From positions 248,001 through 312,000 of the forward strand of contig CAVVJO010000003.1 in NCBI GenBank assembly GCA_963748545.1: DNA of 64,000 nt. The letters are read 5' to 3'. Origin of the DNA: Roseiarcus sp963748545 (GTDB lineage: Bacteria; Pseudomonadota; Alphaproteobacteria; Rhizobiales; Beijerinckiaceae). Position 1 is the first letter of the stretch. Each line of letters opens with the position of its first letter. The notes under the pieces were generated by a model. That model did not search any database. It was given only the letters and a program-made list of their open reading frames with translations, and had not been told where the DNA came from. The translations under genes and the position numbers were made by a program. Shown one piece after another: positions 34,340 through 43,242 of this stretch.

Positions 34340-35029
34340 TCAGGAGGCGAGCGCCTTGCCGACTTTGGCGTACTCGAGGATCGCGAGATCGGCGGAGATC
34401 ACGATGTGGTGCTCACAGGCGACCCACGCGGCTTGCGGGTCCCGCGCCTGCGCGGCTGCGGCGATGATCGCCTCGAGCTCCTTGATCGACGGCTCGATGC
34501 GCTCCTCGTTGACGAAGGCGAAGCGTCGGAAGATAGCGATGCGCGCATGGATGGCGTGCAGCTGCTCAGCCAGCACCTCATTGCCCCCTCCCTTCAAGAG
34601 GAGTTCATAGAAGTCGGCCTTTATCCTTTCCCGACTGTCGACGTCGCCCTTGCGGTATTCTTTGTCGAGCCGGTCCCGAACCTTCAGCAGCGCCTTGCAC
34701 TGGGCGCTGGTCGCGTTTTCCGCGAAGAGTTTTCCGGCCAGCCCCTCGAGTGTCGCGCGCACCACATAGATCGCCCGAATCTCCGAGTCCGTCAGGATCG
34801 TCACGATCGGGCCGGTATTCGGCAGCATCGTGATCAACCGCTCCGATTCGAGCTGCCGCAGCGCTTCCCGAACGACTGTTCGCGACACGCCGTAAGCCTC
34901 GCAAAGATTGGTTTCGATGAGCCGCTGTCCGGCCGCAAGACTGCCGTTGAGAATGTCCTCCCGGATCACCCGGACGACCTGCTGCCGGAGCGGCGCCGCC
35001 GAGCGTTCAATGATTGTGCTGCTGGCCAT
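34340..35029 (-). CDS. GntR family regulator, FadR/FCD type (module B regulator)
   Basis: This 229-residue protein has a winged helix (IREDILNGSLAAGQRLIE, LCEAYGVSRTVVREALRQL, about residues 22-62) and an all-helical FCD domain with IKADFYELLLKGGGNEVL and ACEHHIVISADLAIL. It is last in the minus-strand series ALDH-ADH-GntR. Five GTAWTAC operator arrays flank it and the neighbouring catabolic units, so it is the obvious candidate for binding them. FCD regulators usually respond to carboxylate metabolites. Confidence 0.9.
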   Translation of the reverse strand: MASSTIIERSAAPLRQQVVRVIREDILNGSLAAGQRLIETNLCEAYGVSRTVVREALRQLESERLITMLPNTGPIVTILTDSEIRAIYVVRATLEGLAGKLFAENATSAQCKALLKVRDRLDKEYRKGDVDSRERIKADFYELLLKGGGNEVLAEQLHAIHARIAIFRRFAFVNEERIEPSIKELEAIIAAAAQARDPQAAWVACEHHIVISADLAILEYAKVGKALAS

Positions 35030-35119
35030 TCAACACCCTAACTAGGTATTCGTCAGAGACATATTGCGCCGGCGGAGCACGGTTGCCAACTTCGCTGGGA
35101 TCATAGATCACAGAAGATA

Positions 35120-36364
35120 TCACGGCTCGCTCCACCAGGATCGGTCGTTTTGTACGCCCCTCGCCAACAGCGCCTTGACGGCGGATTCGGTCATTGGCGC
35201 GGGATTGTTCAGAACGAGACGGCTCGCTTTGAGCGAGGATTGGGCGAGGCTTGTGAAATGCTCCGTCCGAACCCCAATCGAAGCGAGCTCTAGCGGCGCG
35301 CCGACGGAGTTGAGAAGGCTTTCAATCCGCTCGACGCCGGCGCGCGCCTGTTCGAGCTCCGTATCGTCGTTTGAAGCCGCGCCGAGCACCCGGCCGATTT
35401 CCGCGAATTCGGCCGTGCAATAGGGCAAATTGAAACGCATCACGTAGGGAAGCAGCGCCCCGACGCCGAACCCGTGCGGCGTGTGGCTGATCGCGGCGAT
35501 CGGGCTCTGTATCGCATGGGCGGCGGCCGTCCCGGTCGTATTGATGGCCGTTCCGGCACAATAGGCCGCAAACATAACGTCGGCGCGGGCTTCGAGATTT
35601 TGAGGATCGGCGACGACGCGTGCGACCGACCGGTTCATGAGTTCCAGCCCTTTGACGCAGAACATGTCGGTGATCCGATTTTTGCCGACGTAGATCTTAT
35701 TGGCCAGTTCTTGCGGGGTCGGATTTCGGGGCCGCGCCGTAAAGGCCTCGACGAGGTGCGAGATGGCGTCGGCCGCGGTGGCCGCGGTGAGCCCGCGCGG
35801 GCAGCTCAGGGTCAGTTCGGGATCGATGATCGCCGCGCTGGGCTCGAGGTGAGCGTCGGTGATCGCCATTTTCATATTGGCCTCGTCGTCGAAGATGACG
35901 GCGATGCTCGTCACCTCCGCGCCCGTTCCGCCGGTCGTGGGAACCGCGATGATTGGCAGGCCGGGTCCGGGGACGCGGAACTCGCCGTAATAATCGCGGA
36001 CGTCGCCGCCGTTGGCGAGCACGATCGAGACCGCCTTCGCGAGGTCCATGCAGCTGCCGCCGCCGACGCCGACGACCACGTCGACCGAGGAGCGACCGAA
36101 GAGCGAGACCGCTTCGACGATGTTGCTGCGCGGCAGATCCGGCAGGGCCTTGTCGTAGACGATCGTCTTTACGCCCTCGTCCGCGAGGTTCGCGAGCATG
36201 CGCCCGAACTCCGCCGTCGCGCCCATTCGCTCGTCGGTCACAACGAGCGCGCAACTGCCGAAGCCCTTCGTCATCAATCCAAGCTGGCCGCGCTGACCCG
36301 GGCCGAACAGAACGAATTTAGGCTGGCGGACAAAGCCGAGGCCCAGACGATTTTCCATGCTCAC
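35120..36364 (-). CDS. Iron-containing alcohol dehydrogenase (module B)
   Basis: This 414-residue Fe-ADH has the nucleotide motif GVGGGSCMDLAKAV, PTTGGTGAEVTSIAV, and the metal ligands around DAISHLVEAFTA and AAHAIQSPIAAISHTPHG. The start is ATG 36364. Nine bases separate it from the upstream ALDH, so the two are co-transcribed. It is distinct from the GldA-type enzyme of module A. In the proposed route it would oxidise an omega-hydroxy acid to the aldehyde used by the ALDH. Confidence 0.9.
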   Translation of the reverse strand: MSMENRLGLGFVRQPKFVLFGPGQRGQLGLMTKGFGSCALVVTDERMGATAEFGRMLANLADEGVKTIVYDKALPDLPRSNIVEAVSLFGRSSVDVVVGVGGGSCMDLAKAVSIVLANGGDVRDYYGEFRVPGPGLPIIAVPTTGGTGAEVTSIAVIFDDEANMKMAITDAHLEPSAAIIDPELTLSCPRGLTAATAADAISHLVEAFTARPRNPTPQELANKIYVGKNRITDMFCVKGLELMNRSVARVVADPQNLEARADVMFAAYCAGTAINTTGTAAAHAIQSPIAAISHTPHGFGVGALLPYVMRFNLPYCTAEFAEIGRVLGAASNDDTELEQARAGVERIESLLNSVGAPLELASIGVRTEHFTSLAQSSLKASRLVLNNPAPMTESAVKALLARGVQNDRSWWSEP

Positions 36365-36373
36365 CTGCGGCTC

Positions 36374-37830
36374 CTAGATCTCTCCAACGGTCACGGCCAT
36401 GTATTTGGTTTCGAGAAACTCATAGACGCCATCGTGCCCCGCTTCGCGCCCGATCCCCGACCATTTGGCGCCGCCAAAGGGCGCGGCAGGCTCGGCCATG
36501 ATACCGCGATTGATGCCGACCATGCCGAATTCGAGCTTCTCCCCGACCGCCATCGCCTGGGTGAGATCCCGGGTGAAGACGTAGGACGCAAGGCCGTAAT
36601 TCGTTTTGTTGGCGAACTCGAGCGCCTCTCCTACGCCGTCGACGGCGAAAATGGTCGCGACAGGGGCGAAGAGTTCATTGCTGCACATGATCTCGTTCGG
36701 ACCCTCGAAGCGAATGACTGTCGGCTCGAAGAAATAGCCGGGGCGCTGCATGGCTCGGCCTCCGACCAGAACTTCGCCTCCGGCGGACCTGAGCTCGTTG
36801 ACCGTATCGTAGAGCCGATCGCGTTGACGCGCCGAAATCATCGGGCCGACGTCGACCGCCTCCATACCGTCGCCAACCTTGAGGTCGCGGACTTTGGCGA
36901 CGAACTTTGAGGTGAATTCCGGCTCGACCTTGCGATCGACGATGATGCGGTTGGCCGCCACACAGGCCTGCCCGGCGTTGCGGAACTTGCAGATCAGCGC
37001 GTGCTCGGCGGCGAGGTCGATGTCCGCGTCCTCGAGCACGATAAAGGGCCCGTCGCCGCCAAGTTCGAGGGAGGTGTTGACGATATTGTCGGCGCTGAGC
37101 CTGAGGAGCAGGCTTCCGGTGCGGGTCGAGCCGGTAAAGCTCACCTTGCGCAGCCGAGAATCCTTGAGCAGCGTCTCCGAGACCGCCGCTGGCTTCGTCG
37201 TATGAAGCAGGTTCGCGACGCCTTTCGGGAAGCCGGCGTCGATCAGGGTCTGGACGAACAGAGCGCAGGTCAGCGGCGTCTCCTGCGCCGACTTGGTTAC
37301 GGTCGTGCAGCCGGCTGCGAGCGCCGCCCCCGCCTTACGCACGATCATGAGCAGCGGGAAGTTCCACGGCGTGATCAGAAGGCAGGGTCCGATGGGCTGA
37401 TGGGTCGTGACGACCCGGAAGCCGCCGTGCGAGGAAGTCGAATAGGTTCCGTGGATGTGGGCGGTCTGCTCGGCGAACCAGAGGAGAAAGTCGGCCGAAA
37501 GCTTGAATTCGGATTTCGATTCGGTGAGCGGCTTGCCGGATTCGAGCGTCATCATCCGCACGAACTGCGCCTCCCGCTCAGCATCAAGCGGTGCGCCGCA
37601 TGCATGAGATCCGCGCGGGCGCGGGGCGCCACCGCACCCCAAGCGGGCTGCGCCTTTGCGGCGGCGTCGAGCGCGTCCGCGGCGTCCCCGGCGTCGCAAT
37701 CGGCGACCTCGGCAATCTCTTCGCCGTCGGCAGGATTGATCAGCCGATAGACGGATCGAGCCGGGCGCCAATCGCCGTCGATGAAGAGATCGGTCTTCGG
37801 AAACACGAATTCTGTCGAATGGGACTTCAC
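36374..37830 (-). CDS. Aldehyde dehydrogenase, succinate-semialdehyde type, frameshifted in this sequence
   Basis: Residues 1-83 (MKSHSTEFVFPKTDLFIDGD to LMHAAHRLM) and the rest (DAEREAQFVRMMTLESGKPL to the end) are in different frames. The break is near 37585 and looks like one missing base (span 3n+2). The catalytic parts are intact: TPWNFPL, FTGSTRTG, LELGGDGP (general base Glu) and NAGQACVAANR (nucleophile Cys). The length of about 485 residues is normal. ATG 37830 faces the module B operator at 37914. It probably oxidises a semialdehyde to a dicarboxylate, a typical last step after ring opening. Confidence 0.86.
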
Positions 37831-37913
37831 GTCATCCGCTCCCGTGCACGCGCGACGGCCCGCGCGTCGCGTCCGGCGCTTCCCCCCTTCGCGGCTCAGT
37901 GGCCTGTAGGATG

Positions 37914-37936
37914 CTAAGACTGTAATACGGTAATAT
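37914..37936. promoter_or_regulatory. Module B operator, copy 2 (ALDH/thioesterase divergent region)
   Basis: CTAAGAC (37914), GTAATAC (37922) and GTAATAT (37930) follow the 8-bp period. The site lies between the divergent ALDH-ADH-GntR and thioesterase units. On the minus strand TTGCGC, 17 bases and TACAGT give a plausible promoter that the operator covers. This would make the regulator self-controlled. Confidence 0.72.
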
Positions 37937-38028
37937 CATTGGCGCAAGCCTCGCGCTATGAGTTGGCGCGCAGCTTAGGCCTCGATATCGCTTGCAGGAG
38001 CTCGAACAGCCTATCAGGAGGAAACCGC

Positions 38029-38484
38029 TTGTCGCGTCCCGAACGCCTTCGGCGCTGTCATTTCCGCCACTTTGCCGACGTCACGCTGCGCTGGAATGAT
38101 TGCGACGTGCAGGGGCACGTCAACAACGCCGTTCCCTTCCAGTTATTCGACACCGTCGTCAGCTTCTGGCAAATCGAGAATGGCCTTTTCCACAGCGCCG
38201 ACCAGCCGATCTGCGTCGTCGCGCGGCAAGCCTGCGACTTCTTTGACGAAATTCTCATGACGGACAAGGTCGCGATCGGCCTCGGGCTTCTGCGACTTGG
38301 TAGAACGAGCATCGCCTACCAGCTCGGGCTGTTCGTCAACGCGAACGACGCGACGTCCGTACAGGGCGAATTCGTCCACGTGGTCGTCGACGCTGCGACA
38401 CGGAAACCCGCTCCGATCCCCGACCTCGCGCGCCGCGCGCTCGAGCGGCTCGCCTCCGAGCCGTCACGTCCCGCGCCGCCCTGA
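38029..38484 (+). CDS. Hotdog-fold acyl-CoA thioesterase, 4-hydroxybenzoyl-CoA thioesterase type
   Basis: This 151-residue single hotdog domain has the active-site segment RWNDCDVQGHVNNAVPF, with the likely catalytic Asp at 26. The start is TTG 38029 behind a strong AGGAGGAAACC; a longer frame from 37939 would run through the promoter. It stands alone between two module B operators. Its likely role is releasing a carboxylate or freeing CoA from an acyl-CoA of the pathway. Confidence 0.85.
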   Translation: MSRPERLRRCHFRHFADVTLRWNDCDVQGHVNNAVPFQLFDTVVSFWQIENGLFHSADQPICVVARQACDFFDEILMTDKVAIGLGLLRLGRTSIAYQLGLFVNANDATSVQGEFVHVVVDAATRKPAPIPDLARRALERLASEPSRPAPP

Positions 38485-38510
38485 ATCCGGCCCCACGATC
38501 GGACTTGACG

Positions 38511-38533
38511 GTAATACCGTAATACAGTACGAC
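38511..38533. promoter_or_regulatory. Module B operator, copy 3 (upstream of BVMO)
   Basis: GTAATAC (38511), GTAATAC (38519) and a weaker GTACGAC (38527) keep the 8-bp period. A TTGACG box (38505-38510) abuts it, so the array fills the spacer of a plausible promoter. About 250 bases of GC-rich leader then precede the BVMO. Confidence 0.72.
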
Positions 38534-38606
38534 CTTCTGACGGTCGGCGCTGCCTTTTGGCGGCCGTCGACGAGCGAACCGCTGCAGGCGGAACGGGAGG
38601 CAACGG

Positions 38607-38783
38607 ATGCCGACAGGCGAGAGGGGAGGCGACGGAACCGCAGGGAGAGCCCTGCGCGGGGGCGGCGCGCCGACCCCTTCCGGACATGAACCGCCGCCCG
38701 GAAATCGTCCCGCCCTTGAAGACGCGGACGCGCCGCGCCCCCCGCGCCTGAAACTCCAATTGTCGTCCGTCAGGAGGAATTAG
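38607..38783 (+). CDS. Candidate 58-codon leader ORF ahead of the BVMO
   Basis: ATG 38607 lies 6 bases after a GGGAGG ribosome site. The frame runs 58 codons and its TAG stop (38781-38783) ends two bases before the BVMO GTG start, inside the AGGAGGAATTAG region. The product is rich in Gly, Pro and Arg and matches nothing known to me. The placement would suit translational coupling. GC-rich DNA can produce such frames by chance, so this is tentative. Confidence 0.3.
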   Translation: MPTGERGGDGTAGRALRGGGAPTPSGHEPPPGNRPALEDADAPRPPRLKLQLSSVRRN

Positions 38784-38785
38784 CC

Positions 38786-40423
38786 GTGAGCACCACAGAG
38801 ATCGCGAAGAAAGAACCGCTGAAGCTCGACGCCCTCGTGCTCGGCGCGGGATTTGCCGGGCTCGCTATGCAGCACAAGCTGCAGAACGAGCTCGGCTTGA
38901 ACAGCCGCATCGTCGATAAGGCGGATGGCGTCGGCGGGACCTGGTACTGGAACCGGTACCCCGGCGCTCGTTCGGACACGGAAAGCTGGGTCTATTGCTA
39001 CAGTTTCGACCCCAAGCTTTTTCGCGAATGGAAGTGGACGGAGCGCTACCCGCGGGAGTCCGAGATCCGCGCGTATCTCGAACATGTGGCCGACCGGTTC
39101 GACCTGCGGAAGAACACGTTGCTCTCCACAACCGTGCTCTCGGCGCATTTCAACGAGAAGACAGACCGGTGGGACGTCGAGACCGACAAGGGCGACCGCA
39201 TCTCCGCGCAATTCCTGATCACCGGACTCGGGCTTCTGTCGGCCCCCAACAAACCGCCGTTCCCTGGCGAGGAGCGCTTCAAGGGAAGGGTCCTGCAAAC
39301 CGCCAACTGGCCCAGCGAGTCGATTGATTTCAGGGGCAAGAGGGTCGGCGTCATCGGCAATGGGTCGACCGGCGTGCAGGTCGTGTCGGAGCTCGGGCCG
39401 ATCGCGGGGCGCCTCACGCTCTTTCAGCGCACCGCGCAATATTCAGTCCCTGCGCAAAACCATCCGCTGGATGAAAAGTTTCTCGACACGATCGCAGACG
39501 ACCTCGAGAGCTACTTCGACCGCGTGCGCAGGACGGCGACGGTCTTCGCCTTCGAGGAGGCGAAGGTCGGCGCCATGGAGGTTTCCGCCGAAGAACGCGA
39601 GCGCGTCTTCGAAAAGGCCTGGAACGACGGCGGCGGGTTCAACTTCATGTTCGGCACCTTCAACGACATCGCGACCAACCGCGAGTTCAACGCCGCCGCC
39701 TGCGCCTTCATCCGCCGCAAGATCTCCGAGATGGTCAAGGATCCGAAGAAGCTCGAGGCGGTCCTTCCGACGCAGATCTACGCGCGCAGGCCGCTGTGCG
39801 ACAATGGTTATTACCAGGCGATCGACCGCGACAACGTCTCCGTTGTGGACTTGCGCAAGACTCCCATCGTGGAGTTTACGGAGAAGGGGTTGCGGACTTC
39901 CGAGAGCGAGGTCGAACTGGACTACCTGATTTTCGCAACGGGATTCGATGCGGTCACCGGCAATTTCACACGGATCGACTTCGAGGGCCGCGACGGCCTG
40001 AAGATGAAGGACCATTGGGCGCAAGGGCCGCGCGCCTTTCTCGGCCTCTCCGCGGCCGGCTTCCCCAATATGTTTTCGCTCTACGGGCCGCCAGGCCCGT
40101 TCACAAATCAGCCCCCGGCCATCGAATGGCAGGCGGAGTGGGTGGCCAAAGTCATCGCCTTCATGCGTGCGCGTGGGATCGCGACCATCGAGGCCACCCC
40201 GGAAGCCGAGCAAGGTTGGGTGGACGAGTGCCGGAAGATTCAGGAAATGACGCTTTTCCATGAGATCGACTGGTGGGTCTCCGGCGCGAACATTCCCGGC
40301 AAGGCCAAGGCGGTCAGCTTCTACATGGGCGGCTTCGGCGAATACATAAAGCATGCCGAGGCCTGCGCCAGCGAAGGCTATAAGGGCTACACGTTGTCCT
40401 CGGCGAAAGCCCAGGCCGCGTAA
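38786..40423 (+). CDS. Flavin-dependent Baeyer-Villiger-type monooxygenase (module B)
   Basis: This 545-residue protein is a paralogue of the enzyme at 19.6-21.2 kb. FAD motif GAGFAG is at 20-25, GGTWYWNRYPGAR follows, NADPH motif GNGSTG is at 191-196, and FATGFDAVTGNF and NIPGK lie further on. The BVMO fingerprint reads FKGRVLQTANWP (165-176), with glutamine at the expected histidine. Start GTG 38786 behind AGGAGG. In the proposed route it turns a cyclic ketone into a lactone, which the MBL hydrolase at 41.2-42.1 kb could open. Confidence 0.92.
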   Translation: MSTTEIAKKEPLKLDALVLGAGFAGLAMQHKLQNELGLNSRIVDKADGVGGTWYWNRYPGARSDTESWVYCYSFDPKLFREWKWTERYPRESEIRAYLEHVADRFDLRKNTLLSTTVLSAHFNEKTDRWDVETDKGDRISAQFLITGLGLLSAPNKPPFPGEERFKGRVLQTANWPSESIDFRGKRVGVIGNGSTGVQVVSELGPIAGRLTLFQRTAQYSVPAQNHPLDEKFLDTIADDLESYFDRVRRTATVFAFEEAKVGAMEVSAEERERVFEKAWNDGGGFNFMFGTFNDIATNREFNAAACAFIRRKISEMVKDPKKLEAVLPTQIYARRPLCDNGYYQAIDRDNVSVVDLRKTPIVEFTEKGLRTSESEVELDYLIFATGFDAVTGNFTRIDFEGRDGLKMKDHWAQGPRAFLGLSAAGFPNMFSLYGPPGPFTNQPPAIEWQAEWVAKVIAFMRARGIATIEATPEAEQGWVDECRKIQEMTLFHEIDWWVSGANIPGKAKAVSFYMGGFGEYIKHAEACASEGYKGYTLSSAKAQAA

Positions 40424-40478
40424 CGTCTCGGGGCGCCGGGATCGGCGCCCCGCCTTCCCCCAAACTTCGACGGACGCC

Positions 40479-41199
40479 ATGTCGACCACAGAGCGTTGCG
40501 CCATCGTAACCGGCGGCGCGCAAAACATCGGAGGCGCCATCGCCGCGCGCCTTCATCGCGACGGTTATCGGGTCATCGTGCTCGACATCGTCGAGCCGGA
40601 AGCGGAGGCGCTGCGGGCCGACGCGCGTCTTGTCGATCTCTCGGATCGCGCCGCCGCCGAAAAGAGTTTCTCCGAGATCGCCGCCGAACATCCGGTCTAC
40701 GCGCTCGTCAACAACGTCGGCGTCGTCGCGCCCGCTCCGCTCGACGAGGTCGACGTCAACGATTTCGACCGCCTGATGCACCTCAATACGCGCACCGCGC
40801 TCATCGCTGCGAAAGCGGTGGTCCCGGCGATGCGGAAGCTCGGCGGCGGCCGAATCGTCATGAACACGAGCCGTGTGACGCTCGGCAAGCACCATCGAAC
40901 CTTGTACAGCGCCACCAAGGGCGCGCTTCAGGCGATGGCCCGGACCTGGGCGCTCGAACTTGCCGCCGAATTCGATCACGGTCAATTGCGTGGCGCCGGG
41001 GCCGATCGCCACCACCGCCTTCTGGCGGAACAACGCGCCCGACTCGCCTGCGACCCGGCGCCTGATCGAGTCGATCCCCGTGAAGCGGATGGGGACTCCC
41101 GACGACGTCGCTCACGCCGTGAGCTTCTTTTGCAGCGACGAGGCGAGTTTTGTGACCGGTCAGACGCTATTCGTATGCGGCGGGGTGACGGTGGGGTAG
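40479..41199 (+). CDS. Short-chain dehydrogenase/reductase, frameshifted in this sequence (module B)
   Basis: The N-terminal part has TGGAQNIGGA, NNVGVVAPAPL, NTSRVTL and YSATKGALQAM. The C-terminal part (PNSITVNCVAPGPI to FVCGGVTVG) continues in another frame. One extra base near 40964 separates ELA from PNSITVN. The corrected protein has 239 residues, a normal SDR length. It starts 56 bases after the BVMO stop and probably shares its transcript. It may form or reduce the BVMO ketone substrate. Confidence 0.85.
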
Positions 41200-41240
41200 G
41201 GCCCGCAAAACGTCCGCTTCGCTCGTGACGCCGCCCGCTT

Positions 41241-42146
41241 CTAGAGCAGGCGCGGGTTCACCGGCTCGGCGTGGAACCGGTAGGCGCCGTCCTCGGCGCG
41301 ATAGATGTCGCCCAAACCTGGGAACGGAAAGTGATATCCGTGGTAGCGGATGTTCTCGGCCACGACCTTGGCGAAAATCGCCGCCTTCGCGTCGGCGCCC
41401 TGCTGGGGGTTTGTGTCGTAGTCCATGTGAAAGAACCACTCGGGATGGTGCGGGTCGAACACTTGGTGGTGACAGGTGTCGCCGGTGAAGATGACCTTCT
41501 CGCCTTGGCTCTCGAAGATGTAGGCGACCATGCCGGCGGCGTGCCCGGCGACCGATAGCGTCGATATCCCCGGCGCCAGCGTCTCGCCGGCCTGAAACAG
41601 CTTCAGACGGCTGCGATAGGGCGCGACGGCCTCCAGATTGCCCTTCGTCCAAGGCGCGCGGAAATCGTTGCGCTGGAGGTTCGCCTCGTTGGTCCACTCC
41701 GCCCAGTCGGTCTCGCTGCAATAAAGCGTTGCGTTCGGGAACGCCGCGGTCCCATCCGGGTCGATGAGGCCGTACGAATGGTCCGGGTGCGAGTGCGTCA
41801 TCAGCACCGCGTCAATGTCTGCGGCCCGGATGCCGGCCGCGGCGAGATTTTCCATCAGCCTGCCCATCCTGTCGCCGAACATCGTCGAGGTGCGGCCCAT
41901 CCCCGCGTCGATCAGGTAGAGCTTCTCGCCGGTGTTGACCGTGACCGGGTTGAGATCCATCGGAATGTGATCGATCGGCAGACGGTAGATCTGCTTCAGC
42001 CGGAGCAACTCCTCCGGCGTTCCGTTCGGATAGAGTCCGTCGTAGGCGTGATGGATGTAGCCGTCCCACAAGGCGGTGCATTCCAGGGCGCCGACTTTGA
42101 AGCGGTGCCAGCCCGCGTTCTGCGTGCCAAGTTTGGGTGCGCTCAT
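41241..42146 (-). CDS. MBL-fold hydrolase (module B)
   Basis: This 301-residue metallo-beta-lactamase-fold protein has HSHPDH at 118-123, SVAGHAAGMVAYI (later His ligand), FTGDTCHH (bridging Asp) and a late histidine in YHGYHFPFPGLG. No signal peptide is visible. ATG 42146 is supported by GGAGGAGAC. It is divergent from the BKACE gene with the operator between them. A lactone- or ester-opening role after the BVMO is inferred from context, not from a specific motif. Confidence 0.85.
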   Translation of the reverse strand: MSAPKLGTQNAGWHRFKVGALECTALWDGYIHHAYDGLYPNGTPEELLRLKQIYRLPIDHIPMDLNPVTVNTGEKLYLIDAGMGRTSTMFGDRMGRLMENLAAAGIRAADIDAVLMTHSHPDHSYGLIDPDGTAAFPNATLYCSETDWAEWTNEANLQRNDFRAPWTKGNLEAVAPYRSRLKLFQAGETLAPGISTLSVAGHAAGMVAYIFESQGEKVIFTGDTCHHQVFDPHHPEWFFHMDYDTNPQQGADAKAAIFAKVVAENIRYHGYHFPFPGLGDIYRAEDGAYRFHAEPVNPRLL

Positions 42147-42216
42147 GACCGTCTCCTCCGTCTCGCCGCGGCGTCGCCGCTGGCTCCGAATGCTCGCCCC
42201 GCCGCTTGTCAGGACC

Positions 42217-42239
42217 ATAATACTGTATTACCATAAGAC
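42217..42239. promoter_or_regulatory. Module B operator, copy 4 (MBL/BKACE divergent region)
   Basis: ATAATAC (42217), GTATTAC (42225) and ATAAGAC (42233) keep the 8-bp period. On the plus strand, TTGTCA (42206-42211), a 17-base spacer and TACCAT (42229-42234) make a promoter overlapped by the array. The site serves two divergent genes. Confidence 0.74.
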
Positions 42240-42285
42240 AGGCTGCGATCAAGAGGCAGACTCAAAATCGCCCAAGGAGAACGCG

Positions 42286-43143
42286 ATGGCGAAACCTTGC
42301 ATCATCTGCGTCGCCATCACCGGCTCGCTCCCACGCAAGTCCGACAATCCCGCCGTGCCGGTGACGGTTTCGGAGCAGGTGGAGAGCACGCACGAGGCCT
42401 ACGAGGCGGGCGCGACCATCGTCCACGCTCACGTGCGCGACGAGAACGAAAATCCGACATCCGATCCGGCCCGCTTCGCCCGGCTTCTCGAGGGCTTGCG
42501 CAAGCACTGCCCGGATATCGTGGTCCAGTTCTCGACCGGCGGCCGCACTGCGTCGGGCAGGGATCGGGGGGCGATGTTGGCGCTGCGGCCGGACATGGCG
42601 TCGCTTGCGGTCGGCTCCAACAACTTTCCGACCCGCGTCTATGACAACCCGCCGGATCTCGTGGACTGGCTCGCCGCCGAAATGAAGCAACACGCGGTGA
42701 AGCCGGAAATCGAAGCCTTCGACCTCAGTCACATCTTCAAAGCCGCCGAGATGAACGCGGACGGGCGGATCTCCGGCGACGTTTACGTACAGTTTGTCAT
42801 GGGGGTGAAGAACGCAATGCCGGTCGACCGCGACGTCTTCGACTTCTACGTCAAGACCACAAAGCGGCTGATGCCCAAGGCGGAGTGGTGCGCGGCCGGC
42901 ATCGGCGCCGGCCAGCTGACATTGAACGAGTGGGCGGTCGCAGCCGGCGGCCACGCTCGCACTGGGCTTGAGGACAACGTGCGGCTCGATCGGAACACGC
43001 TCGCGCCGTCGAACGCAGCGCTTGTGAGAAGGGTCGTGGACATCTGCGGCAAGCATCGCCGGCCCGTCGCCACGGCCGCGGAGACCCGCGCCATCCTTGG
43101 ACTGAAGCCTTCCGCCGGGCCCGCGCTCGCCCGGGCCGGTTGA
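42286..43143 (+). CDS. BKACE family beta-keto acid cleavage enzyme (DUF849)
   Basis: This 285-residue TIM-barrel protein has the zinc-site histidines H47 and H49 (IVHAHVRDE), VVQFSTGGR, MASLAVGSNNFP and GHARTGLEDN. BKACE enzymes condense a beta-keto acid with acetyl-CoA to give acetoacetate and a new acyl-CoA. ATG 42286 has AAGGAG 6 bases upstream; a longer frame crosses the operator. Within the module it implies that the ring-opening product passes through a beta-keto acid, and the acyl-CoA made could be a thioesterase substrate. Confidence 0.9.
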   Translation: MAKPCIICVAITGSLPRKSDNPAVPVTVSEQVESTHEAYEAGATIVHAHVRDENENPTSDPARFARLLEGLRKHCPDIVVQFSTGGRTASGRDRGAMLALRPDMASLAVGSNNFPTRVYDNPPDLVDWLAAEMKQHAVKPEIEAFDLSHIFKAAEMNADGRISGDVYVQFVMGVKNAMPVDRDVFDFYVKTTKRLMPKAEWCAAGIGAGQLTLNEWAVAAGGHARTGLEDNVRLDRNTLAPSNAALVRRVVDICGKHRRPVATAAETRAILGLKPSAGPALARAG

Positions 43144-43242
43144 GACGCCGCCAACATCGGGAGGAGAACCGGGTCCCGCCAGCGCCGGCGCTGTGGCCGA
43201 AGGCGCGTCGCCTGACGGGGCTCTCGTTTGGCCGACCGCCGG

